NCBI RefSeq assembly: GCF_001613385.1
Contig: NZ_BDCG01000005.1
Location: 112,812-176,811, forward strand
Length of the DNA stretch: 64,000 nt
Reading direction: 5' to 3'
Source of the DNA: Nocardia flavorosea NBRC 108225
GTDB lineage: Bacteria > Actinomycetota > Actinomycetes > Mycobacteriales > Mycobacteriaceae
In this document: piece by piece, positions 26,902 to 33,421 of the stretch
How positions within the stretch are numbered: the first letter of the stretch is position 1
Layout: every line of letters starts with the position of its first letter
Program-made: the position numbers and the translations under genes
Notes under the pieces: model-generated
Told to the model about the DNA's origin: nothing
What the model saw: the letters and a program-made list of their open reading frames with translations, nothing else
Database searches by the model: none

Positions 26902-27450
26902 GTGAGCGACGCCGATGAATTGGGGCCGTTCCCGAGCAGCCGGATCATCTCGGCGGTATTCACCGGTGCGGCCGAATTCGATCGGTCCGCCGCCGCAGAA
27001 TTCGGCTGCGCCATGCTCGAATCACTGGCGGGCCTCGTGGTGGCGCATCGCAGGATGGCCGCGACGCGACCGGTCTGGGACGATATCGTGCTGCCCTGGG
27101 GCCACCCCGGGGAGCCGCCGGCGGCAGTGGAAACCGGCTCCGATACCGACCCTTTCGCCTGTGCCTGCGATGAAGTACAGCGCCATATGCTGTCGATAGA
27201 TCTCGAGGCCCGCCGCATTCTCGGACCGCCGCGCCCCGACTCGATGCCACACCGCGAGGGGCTCGGCGCGGTATTCGGCCGGATGGCACATCTGTATACG
27301 ATCAGTTTCGACCGCTTCGTGCTCGACGGGCCCGAAGGGCCGAACCGCCGGCGGCTCGTCCGTGAATACATCGCCTACGAGGCCCTCGCCCGCGATTTGG
27401 TCACCGGGCGAAAATGCCTACCTGCCTTGTCCGATCGCCCTGCCTCCTGA
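26902..27450 (+). CDS. Hypothetical protein, 182 aa
   Basis: Not recognised. The product is a soluble, mainly helical protein (starts MSDADELGPFPSSR; contains FGCAMLESLAGLVVAHRRM, CDEVQRHMLSIDLEARRIL and LVREYIAYEALARDLV). No signal peptide or membrane segment is visible. The GTG at 26902 follows AGGGGACAGG. An ATG at 26707 would add 65 residues, but that part overlaps AT-richer, promoter-like sequence (26695-26830). The next gene is also a small unknown in the same direction and the two may form a unit. Confidence 0.65.
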   Translation: MSDADELGPFPSSRIISAVFTGAAEFDRSAAAEFGCAMLESLAGLVVAHRRMAATRPVWDDIVLPWGHPGEPPAAVETGSDTDPFACACDEVQRHMLSIDLEARRILGPPRPDSMPHREGLGAVFGRMAHLYTISFDRFVLDGPEGPNRRRLVREYIAYEALARDLVTGRKCLPALSDRPAS

Positions 27451-27528
27451 ACGCCGGTCCGGGACCGGACGGCTCTATCCTCGACAGCAGCGGGTTCGGA
27501 TGAATCCGCGGGCAGGCAGGGGAACGGA

Positions 27529-27816
27529 ATGGATGTCGAGGGCGCCCGTCGGTTCGCGGGTGCAATATGGCGGCGCCCGGATCTGTCCGGGCCGGAACGG
27601 CTGGCCGCGGTCAAAGCGGACGCACATGCCCGCGGTAAGGAGCCCTTCGACCTGGACCGGCTGGAAGCCTTGTGCGATACCAGCCACGAGGGGCGAATGG
27701 ACCCGGTGCAGTGGCGGTGGCGCCGCTTCGAGCTGGTGTACTACAGCCATCCGGAAATGATGACGATCGAAGACCTGGCCGCGCACGTGATGCTCTCCCA
27801 GGGCTGGATGGGCTGA
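27529..27816 (+). CDS. Small hypothetical protein, 95 aa
   Basis: Not recognised. The product starts MDVEGARRFAGAIWRRPDL, is rich in Trp, Arg and Asp, and ends MTIEDLAAHVMLSQGWMG. AGGGGAACGG precedes the ATG. It has no membrane segment. It follows another unknown gene by 78 bases and is closed by a clear terminator hairpin, which supports it being a real gene. Confidence 0.6.
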   Translation: MDVEGARRFAGAIWRRPDLSGPERLAAVKADAHARGKEPFDLDRLEALCDTSHEGRMDPVQWRWRRFELVYYSHPEMMTIEDLAAHVMLSQGWMG

Positions 27817-27821
27817 GTCCC

Positions 27822-27840
27822 GCGCCCCGAGAAGGGGCGC
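27822..27840. terminator. Hairpin between convergent genes
   Basis: A perfect 7-base stem, GCGCCCC and GGGGCGC, with loop GAGAA. It lies between two convergent stop codons (27816 and 27848), so it may stop transcription both ways. Confidence 0.65.
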
Positions 27841-27847
27841 CGATCGA

Positions 27848-28507
27848 TCAATACCGCCGGTCGTCGCGCGAATCCTGCCCTGCCGCGCCGGCCGGCGGTT
27901 TGAATGCCAGCACCTGGACCGTGGTGCTCGGACCATGATGGTATTTCCCCTCGGTGATCTCGCGATCCACCTCCCGGCAGTGTTCCAGTTGTAGGCCGGC
28001 GAGATCGCGACGCAGTTCGGCGGGGGTCGGCAGTGCGTCCACTACCGGTGGCCCGCCGACACCGGGTCGATGCAGGTGGCGCGGGGTATAAGCCTCGAGG
28101 ACGAAGACACCGCCCGGCCGGAGGGCTCGCGCGCAGGCCGCGTGCAGCGCAGGGCGGGCCGCCGACGGCATATGCGCCCAGATGGAGATGATTCCGGACC
28201 AGTGACTATCGCCGAAGTCGTAGGTGGTGAGGTCGGCGACGACGGTATCGACGGTGACCCCGTGCCGGGCAGCCAGTTTTCGCGCATTCGCCAAGCCCAC
28301 CTCGGACAGGTCCACCGCGGTGACCGAATGGCCGCGGGCCGCCAGGTAGACGGCGTTACGTCCCTCGCCTTCGGCCAAGCACAGCACGGGCCCGGCGGGG
28401 ATCCGCTCCGCGACTTCGTGCAGATAGTCGTTGGGTTCGGTGCCGTAGGAGGCGAACGGTTCGGTATAGCGCTCGTTCCACACTTCGGCCGGTGTCCGGA
28501 TTTCCAT
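27848..28507 (-). CDS. SAM-dependent methyltransferase (TehB/thiopurine-like), 219 aa
   Basis: A class I methyltransferase. The start EVWNERYTEPFASYGTEPND is typical of the TehB/TPMT-like group. Motif I is degenerate, VLCLAEGEGRNAVYLAARG, which is the usual form in this group (AEGEGRNA). Then come VTAVDLSEVGLANARKLA and ADLTTYDF. It probably detoxifies an oxyanion or thiol compound by methylation. It is divergent from a MerR regulator 60 bases away, and the MerR-type dyad lies between them, so this gene is a likely target. The substrate is inferred only. Confidence 0.85.
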   Translation of the reverse strand: MEIRTPAEVWNERYTEPFASYGTEPNDYLHEVAERIPAGPVLCLAEGEGRNAVYLAARGHSVTAVDLSEVGLANARKLAARHGVTVDTVVADLTTYDFGDSHWSGIISIWAHMPSAARPALHAACARALRPGGVFVLEAYTPRHLHRPGVGGPPVVDALPTPAELRRDLAGLQLEHCREVDREITEGKYHHGPSTTVQVLAFKPPAGAAGQDSRDDRRY

Positions 28508-28531
28508 CTGTCACTCCTCGGTGGCGATATC

Positions 28532-28563
28532 TTGACGACACAGCCCACTGTGCAAGTTAATGT
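28532..28563 (+). promoter_or_regulatory. MerR-type promoter with dyad in a long spacer
   Basis: TTGACG (28532-28537) and TAATGT (28558-28563) are 20 bases apart, a long spacer typical of MerR-activated promoters; a GTTAAT at 28556-28561 would give 18. The dyad CACAGCCCACTGTG (28539-28552) sits in the spacer. It drives the MerR gene itself. Confidence 0.5.
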
Positions 28564-28567
28564 GAAC

Positions 28568-29011
28568 ATGAAGTCAAGCCCGACCAGCGGCGTGCACGAC
28601 GCGACATACTCGATCGGTGAGATCGCCGGTTATTTCGACCTCGCGCCGCATGTACTGCGGCATTGGGAATCCGTCGGCCTGCTCACTCCCGCCACCCGGG
28701 CCGGCGGCAGGCGGCGCTATACCCGGGCACATTTGGCCCGGGTTGCGATGATCCTGCGCAGCAAGGAGATCGGTCTGAGCCTGGCGCAGATCCGCGACCT
28801 GCTCGACGCCTGCGACGGCCGCGGCCGCCGCCGGATCCTGCAGTCCCAACTGAGCGCTCTCGACGAGCAGATCGAGCGCATCCAGACGTCGAAACAGCTG
28901 ATCACCCACGTGCTGACCTGCCGGCACGAGGACTTCACCGAATGCCCCCGTTTCCAGGAGGAGATCGTCACGGCCGTGGTCGGCCTCGCAGCGCACCGTG
29001 CTCAGCCTTAG
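28568..29011 (+). CDS. MerR family transcriptional regulator, 147 aa
   Basis: A winged HTH at the N-terminus (YSIGEIAGYFDLAPHVLRHWESVGLLTPATR followed by GGRRRYTRAHLARV), a coiled-coil dimer helix (about residues 90-120) and a short C-terminal effector part with two Cys in TCRHEDFTECPRF. The Cys pair suggests a metal or redox sensor. The start at 28568 is 5-7 bases from a -10 element. It is divergent from a methyltransferase across a MerR-type promoter. Behind it lie an ABC-ATPase remnant and an FMN-reductase/efflux operon that has a different MerR-type box. Confidence 0.88.
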   Translation: MKSSPTSGVHDATYSIGEIAGYFDLAPHVLRHWESVGLLTPATRAGGRRRYTRAHLARVAMILRSKEIGLSLAQIRDLLDACDGRGRRRILQSQLSALDEQIERIQTSKQLITHVLTCRHEDFTECPRFQEEIVTAVVGLAAHRAQP

Positions 29012-29216
29012 ACCTGGCAGCGCGCAAAAGAGCTGCGGCCGGTGCGAGCATCGGTGCCCGGAACGGCTGAGAGCTGAGTCGCGATTGCCGAAGGCCGACT
29101 CGCACTGGTGTCGTGACCGCTGGGGCATCTCGGCACCCGACCGGTGAGTGCGGAGAAGCTGACGCAGGACACTTCCTGGCGCCCCTTCGGGGGCGTGAAG
29201 TCGGTCGCCGGCTCCC

Positions 29217-29369
29217 CGCCGGGTGTGCCTTGCCCGCGCCGTCGGGGCCGAGCAGGGAGAAAATCGTGCCGGCACCGATATTCAGGTCGATACCGCCGAG
29301 GACGGTTTTGTCCCCGTACGCCTTCCGCAGCCCCGAGACCGCGATTGCTGAACTACTCAGGGAACACAC
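29217..29369 (-). pseudogene. N-terminal remnant of an ABC transporter ATPase (DrrA-like)
   Basis: About 50 residues read SGLRKAYGDKTVLGGIDLN and then GAGTIFSLLGPDGAGKAHPAG, which is the start of a drug-exporter ATPase up to Walker A. The Walker A is spoiled: GPNGAGKTT has become GPDGAGKAHP, and what follows is Arg/Pro-rich noise with no signature or Walker B. Only the first fifth of a normal 300-residue ATPase remains. The missing remainder is not found nearby. Confidence 0.75.
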
Positions 29370-29466
29370 AGTCGCCGCGTGGGCTGATATCGGCCTGACG
29401 GCGGGCTGACATCTGCGCTGATACGGGTGTCCGGCCGTGGTTCACCGGAGATTTCGGCCCGGGAAC

Positions 29467-29497
29467 TTGACCTCAACATTAGTTGAGGAAGCAAGGT
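29467..29497 (+). promoter_or_regulatory. SoxR/MerR-type operator-promoter of the FMN reductase operon
   Basis: TTGACC (29467-29472) overlaps a perfect dyad CCTCAACATTAGTTGAGG (29471-29488, 7-base arms). It differs from the E. coli SoxR box CCTCAAGTTAACTTGAGG at four of 18 bases. A weak -10, CAAGGT (29492-29497), follows after 19 bases. The geometry is that of a promoter activated by DNA twisting by a MerR-family protein. Confidence 0.6.
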
Positions 29498-29546
29498 GGT
29501 CTGCGGGTGGCCGACGGAGCCGCCGAACGCAGTAGGGGAGAAACCG

Positions 29547-30137
29547 ATGACGACGATATCGACCACCACCCTCGCAGCACCGCTGCGGCTGACCCTCGTG
29601 ATCGGCAGCAGCAGGCAGGGACGTTTCGCGCCGACCGTGGCCGGCTGGTTCCACACACAGGCGACCGCGCGACCGGACCTCACCGTCCGCATCGTCGACG
29701 TGGGCGAACTGGACCTGCCACATATCTTCGGCGCCCCCACCCCCCGAGCCGCCGAAACCCGGGCCGCGCTCGCCGACGCGGACGCTTTCGTCATCGTCAC
29801 ACCCGAGTACAACCACAGCTACCCCGCAGCGCTGAAGAACCTCATCGACGCGCACGGCCGGGAATGGCAGGCGAAACCCGTAGGGTTCGTCAGCTACGGC
29901 GGGATCTCGGGTGGCCTGCGGGCCGTAGAACATCTGCGCGGCGTCTTCGCCGAACTCCATGCGGTCACCGTGCGCGATACCGTCAGCTTCCACAATCCGT
30001 GGCGTGACGGCGCCGCCCAGGCCGACCCGATCGCCACCGAGGAAGCCGAGACGGCCGCGAAAACCCTGTTGGATCAGCTGGTCTGGTGGGGCCAGGCGCT
30101 ACGCGCGGCCCGTGCCGCCCGGCCCTACGGACAGTGA
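29547..30137 (+). CDS. NADPH-dependent FMN reductase family protein, 196 aa
   Basis: A flavodoxin-fold flavoprotein. The FMN phosphate loop is VIGSSRQGRFAPTVAGW; TPEYNHSYPAALKNLIDA and YGGISGGLRAVEHLR are the other family signatures. Relatives reduce quinones, azo dyes, chromate or nitro compounds. AGGGGAG precedes the ATG at 29547. The gene is followed within 8 bases by an efflux pump, and a SoxR-like box lies upstream, so the pair reads as a redox-drug defence operon. The actual electron acceptor is unknown. Confidence 0.88.
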   Translation: MTTISTTTLAAPLRLTLVIGSSRQGRFAPTVAGWFHTQATARPDLTVRIVDVGELDLPHIFGAPTPRAAETRAALADADAFVIVTPEYNHSYPAALKNLIDAHGREWQAKPVGFVSYGGISGGLRAVEHLRGVFAELHAVTVRDTVSFHNPWRDGAAQADPIATEEAETAAKTLLDQLVWWGQALRAARAARPYGQ

Positions 30138-30145
30138 GGGTCGTG

Positions 30146-31597
30146 ATGCGAGACAGTGTGTCGGCGGCCCCGGCCCGGCCGGAACCGGCGGCCCGTAACC
30201 CGATGACGGTTGCCTTGGTCCTGGTGGCCGGCTCGATCATGGCCACCCTCGACCAGACCATCGTCAACGTGGCGATCAACCGGCTCTCCGCCGAATTCAC
30301 CGCGCCGCTGGCGACTATCCAATGGGTGTCGACCGGATATGCGCTCGCAGTCGCCGCAGTGGTCCCCGTGGCCGCGTGGGCGATGGGTCGATTCGGGGCG
30401 AAAAACCTGTACCTGGTGGCCGTCACGATATTCGCGGTCGGTTCGCTGCTGGCCGGCATGGCCTGGAACATCGAATCCCTGATCGCCTTCCGGGTGCTGC
30501 AGGGCCTCGGCGGTGGGCTGCTCATGCCGGTGGGAATGACCGTGCTGTTACGCGCGGCGAGTCCGGAGCGGTTGGGTCGCGCGATGAGCACGATGGGACT
30601 GGCCATCCTGGTGGGGCCGCTCGCGGGCCCGGTACTCGGCGGCTATCTCATCGACGAGATGTCCTGGCGCTGGATGTTCTACGTGAACGTCCCGGTCGCC
30701 GCGGCGGTGCTGTTCCTCGCCCCGCGGGTCTTCCCGGCCGACGAGCCGCAACCGCGGCGGCGGATCGATACGATCGGGGTCGCGCTGATGTCGCCCGGCC
30801 TTGCCCTGCTGATCTACGGGATCACCACCGCGGGCGAATACGGCGGTTTCCCGTTCGTTCAGGTCGTGGTGCCGTTGGTAGCCGGCGGGGCCCTGGTGGC
30901 GGTCTTCGTGCACCGCGGGTTCACCGCCCCGGAGCCGCTGCTGGACCTGCGGATCCTGCGCCGCCGGGAAGTCGGCGCCGCCGCGACGCTGCTCGGCTTG
31001 TTCGCGGCGGGCTATTTCGGCGCGATGCTGCTGCAACCCCTGTATTTCCAGGTGGTGCGCGGTGAATCGGCGCTGGTGGCGGGAGCTCTCGGTATCCCGT
31101 TCGCGCTGGCCTCCGGAATCACGATGCAGGTCGCGGGCCGGCTCATCGACCGGTTCCCGCCGGGCCGCTACCTCCCCCTCTCGATCGCGGTCGGGATAGC
31201 GGGGTTCCTGCTCTTCCGTGCCCAACTGGATACCGATTCGTCCTACTGGGGCCTCTGCGCGGCCATGCTCCTGATGGGCGCCGGGGGTGGCGGCACGATG
31301 ATGCCCGCCATCACGACCGCGACCCGCGCTCTGACACCCGAACAGCAGGCGGGCGGCAGCACAACCGTGAACCTGATCAACACCACGGCCATGGCCATCG
31401 GTACCGCGGTGGTGGCGGTGGTGCTCTCCACCCTGCTGCCGATCGCCGGTGGTCTGCAGGCGCTGCATGGGCTCGATCCCGCCGCGTACGCGGCACTGGC
31501 ACCTGCCCTGGCGGAGGCGTTCCGGGGTGTCTACCTGATCGCGCCGGTCCTGATGGCGCTCGCGGTGATACCCGCGTTGTTCCTGCCGCGTCGGTGA
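30146..31597 (+). CDS. MFS drug exporter, DHA2 family (EmrB/QacA type), 483 aa
   Basis: A 14-helix proton-driven multidrug exporter. Motifs: ATLDQTIVNVAI in helix 1, FRVLQGLGGGLLMPVGM (motif B/C region), GPLAGPVLGGYLI (antiporter motif C), WRWMFYVNVPVA. GAGGG lies 5 bases before the ATG at 30146; a GTG at 30134 overlapping the reductase stop is an alternative. It forms a two-gene operon with the FMN reductase and is closed by a strong hairpin. The exported compound is unknown. Confidence 0.9.
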   Translation: MRDSVSAAPARPEPAARNPMTVALVLVAGSIMATLDQTIVNVAINRLSAEFTAPLATIQWVSTGYALAVAAVVPVAAWAMGRFGAKNLYLVAVTIFAVGSLLAGMAWNIESLIAFRVLQGLGGGLLMPVGMTVLLRAASPERLGRAMSTMGLAILVGPLAGPVLGGYLIDEMSWRWMFYVNVPVAAAVLFLAPRVFPADEPQPRRRIDTIGVALMSPGLALLIYGITTAGEYGGFPFVQVVVPLVAGGALVAVFVHRGFTAPEPLLDLRILRRREVGAAATLLGLFAAGYFGAMLLQPLYFQVVRGESALVAGALGIPFALASGITMQVAGRLIDRFPPGRYLPLSIAVGIAGFLLFRAQLDTDSSYWGLCAAMLLMGAGGGGTMMPAITTATRALTPEQQAGGSTTVNLINTTAMAIGTAVVAVVLSTLLPIAGGLQALHGLDPAAYAALAPALAEAFRGVYLIAPVLMALAVIPALFLPRR

Positions 31598-31607
31598 AGC
31601 CGGCCGG

Positions 31608-31638
31608 CTGAGCCCTGGGAGTGACTCCCGGGGCTCAG
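31608..31638 (+). terminator. Strong terminator hairpin
   Basis: CTGAGCCC pairs with GGGCTCAG and GGGAG with CTCCC, with one T-G pair between, giving a 14-base stem and a TGA loop. It begins 10 bases after the efflux pump stop codon. It has no T-tract. Confidence 0.75.
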
Positions 31639-31740
31639 TGCATGGTCTATCGGGCATCCTGCCGCCGACGCGTCAGCCCCGTGGCGGCTTCCGTCTCGCT
31701 GCACGTACCGGGTCGTCCGCCTTGCCGGTCGCCTCGGGTT

Positions 31741-32013
31741 TCAGCATTCGTAATGTGAGCCCACCTGCACCACAACGATTTCTGTATCGGTGACGAAGTA
31801 GACCAGCCGGTGCTCCTGGGTGATCCTTCGCGACCGGTGCCCGGCGAGCCGATGCCGTAGTGGTTCGGGTTTGCCGATCCCCGCGAACGGATCGCGCAGG
31901 GCGGCGTCGATCATTTTGTTCGCCCCTCGGAGCACGGACCGGTCCGTAGCGAGCCGGCTCGTGTACGACTTCCAGCCTCGAGTTGTGAAGGTGAGTTTCC
32001 GTTCGCCGGGCAT
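31741..32013 (-). CDS. yoeB: YoeB-family toxin, ribosome-dependent mRNA interferase, 90 aa
   Basis: RelE-fold endoribonuclease that cuts mRNA in the ribosomal A site. Family blocks are clear: GWKSYTSRLATDRSVL at the start, DPFAGIGKPEPLRHRL with the catalytic Glu, SRRITQEHRLVYFV with the catalytic Arg, and SHYEC at the end with the catalytic His-Tyr. The Trp that normally precedes SRRI is Arg here. The rest appears intact. The ATG at 32013 overlaps the antitoxin stop as ATGA. The antitoxin reading frame is damaged (see that entry), which makes the state of this toxin worth testing. Confidence 0.88.
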   Translation of the reverse strand: MPGERKLTFTTRGWKSYTSRLATDRSVLRGANKMIDAALRDPFAGIGKPEPLRHRLAGHRSRRITQEHRLVYFVTDTEIVVVQVGSHYEC

Positions 32014-32195
32014 CACTCGTCGTCCGGGTCGAGGAGCGGATGGGCTTCCGTGCGGCCGGCGCGTGCATCCTCGGCGGATTGGAGCAATCGCATACCGCCA
32101 TGGGTACGCAGGACATACAGCGTTTCCATCAGCGAGTTGTAATCGCTTTCGGCCATGAGTGCGGCGTTCTCGCCGCTCTTGGATACGACTGTCAC
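32013..32195 (-). CDS. yefM: YefM-family antitoxin, N-terminally broken, 60 aa from GTG
   Basis: The recognisable part reads MTVVSKSGENAALMAESDYN, then SLMETLYVLRTHGGMRLLQS, a typical YefM core and toxin-binding tail. Intact YefM proteins are about 85-90 residues. Homology continues upstream of the GTG in the same frame (DLFGLVQQVNDDHDTV), yet that frame has no ATG, GTG or TTG before the next stop. A piece resembling a YefM beginning (ALPISTVGQ) lies in another frame around 32250, so a small deletion or frameshift near 32240 seems to have removed the DNA-binding N-terminus. Either the antitoxin is made from the internal GTG, from a rare start codon, or not at all. Confidence 0.7.
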   Translation of the reverse strand: MTVVSKSGENAALMAESDYNSLMETLYVLRTHGGMRLLQSAEDARAGRTEAHPLLDPDDE

Positions 32196-32292
32196 GGTGT
32201 CGTGGTCGTCGTTGACCTGCTGTACCAGCCCGAAGAGGTCTGGCCAACGGTGGATATGGGTAGCGCTTTGGTTATTGCGACACCCTCTCGAA

Positions 32293-32314
32293 GTCGTACA
32301 ACTTATTGTACGAC
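32293..32314 (-). promoter_or_regulatory. Operator of the yefM-yoeB locus
   Basis: A perfect dyad: GTCGTACAA, spacer CTTA, TTGTACGAC. The core GTACA matches the TGTACA core of known YefM-YoeB operators. It lies about 100 bases upstream of the antitoxin GTG, and 8 bases past the end of the dsbA-like gene. Confidence 0.65.
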
Positions 32315-32321
32315 GATTCGC

Positions 32322-33068
32322 TCAGCGGGCGGCGGCTATGACCGGGGCGAGGCCGTCCTGGCCCAGGAGAGCCTCGGAGTCGGTGACCTCCTCGTCGTCG
32401 ACGTAGACGGTGGGGGTGCCGTTGACGCCGGAGGCGAGTACCTCGTCTGTCTTGGTGCGCAGATAGGTGTCGTACCGGCGGTCGGTGATGCACTCCGCCA
32501 CCGCGCCATCCGGGTAGCCGGTGGATTCGGCGATAGCGATCAGCTCGCTGTCGGGCAGGCCGGCGCCGCCTTCCGCCGGCTGTTCGGCGAACATTTCCGC
32601 CAGCCAGGCCTGGTAACTGTCCAGCCCCGAGTTCGCGACACAGAACGACGCGTTACCCGCTCGCGACGAGTACTCGGTAGTGCTGGCGCGGTCCAGGAAG
32701 GAGATGACGCTGTACTCGACCGCCGCGGTGCCGTCGCGCACGGCGTCCTCCAGCACCTTGCCGTTGGCGTCCTCGAAGGCTTTGCAGAACGGGCACTGCA
32801 GATCCATGACGACCCGCACGGTCACCTCGGCGTCCGGTTCGCCGATCCGGACCGCGCCGTCGGCCAGGACGTTCGCGGGGCCGGAGCCGCTACCGACCGC
32901 CGCCGCGGTACCGGGGATCGTCTCCGCCATCGCGTTGCGGGCCAGCAATCCGGCGCCGACCGCGGCGCCGACCAGCAGCACAGCGACAAGGGGAAGCAGC
33001 ACGACGAGAAGCCGGCGGTTCGGCCCCGGGTTCTGCGGCGGCGGCCACCCGCCCGGATAGGTGCTCAA
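32322..33068 (-). CDS. Membrane-anchored DsbA-family thiol oxidoreductase, 248 aa
   Basis: An extracytoplasmic disulfide-handling protein. The N-terminus is a Pro-rich cytosolic tail (MSTYPGGWPPPQNPGPNRR) then a signal anchor (LLVVLLPLVAVLLVGAAVGAG). The thioredoxin-fold domain has the active-site CPFC in MDLQCPFCKAFED and the cis-Pro loop in NGTPTVYVDD. It resembles Rv2969c-like proteins of mycobacteria. It is transcribed toward the toxin-antitoxin locus but is probably separate from it because the operator dyad lies between. A divergent flavoenzyme gene starts 354 bases upstream. Confidence 0.88.
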   Translation of the reverse strand: MSTYPGGWPPPQNPGPNRRLLVVLLPLVAVLLVGAAVGAGLLARNAMAETIPGTAAAVGSGSGPANVLADGAVRIGEPDAEVTVRVVMDLQCPFCKAFEDANGKVLEDAVRDGTAAVEYSVISFLDRASTTEYSSRAGNASFCVANSGLDSYQAWLAEMFAEQPAEGGAGLPDSELIAIAESTGYPDGAVAECITDRRYDTYLRTKTDEVLASGVNGTPTVYVDDEEVTDSEALLGQDGLAPVIAAAR

Positions 33069-33421
33069 ATCGTCGCTCCCTGCTCGCCGGACATTCTCCT
33101 CGACACACTAGTGCGCGGCGATGCGGCCCGGCGGCGCTCGGCGGTTCGGCGGCGGTACACCGAATATCACCGGACGAACCAGGCTGTTTCGCCGTATCGG
33201 CTGCTCAGCGAAGCGGCATCGGCGGCGATCGTGAATACCCGCTCGCGGATCGCTCAATGTCATTGCGCTCCAATAAGGTTATGTAGGGAAAGTACACGAC
33301 TCCATACCGTCGTCCGCGTGGATCGGGTACGGTCCCGAACATGATCTCGGCAGGTCCCCGGGGTCGTCCCGGCGGACCAGTGGCCGTGTGCGTGATCTCG
33401 AATCTGTTTCGGAGGCTTCGG
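33069..33421. other. 353-base divergent intergenic region
   Basis: No gene is seen. AT-richer sequence around 33255-33300 (for example CCAATAAGGTTATGTAGGG) probably holds the promoter of the flavoenzyme gene. No clear dyad was found. Confidence 0.4.
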
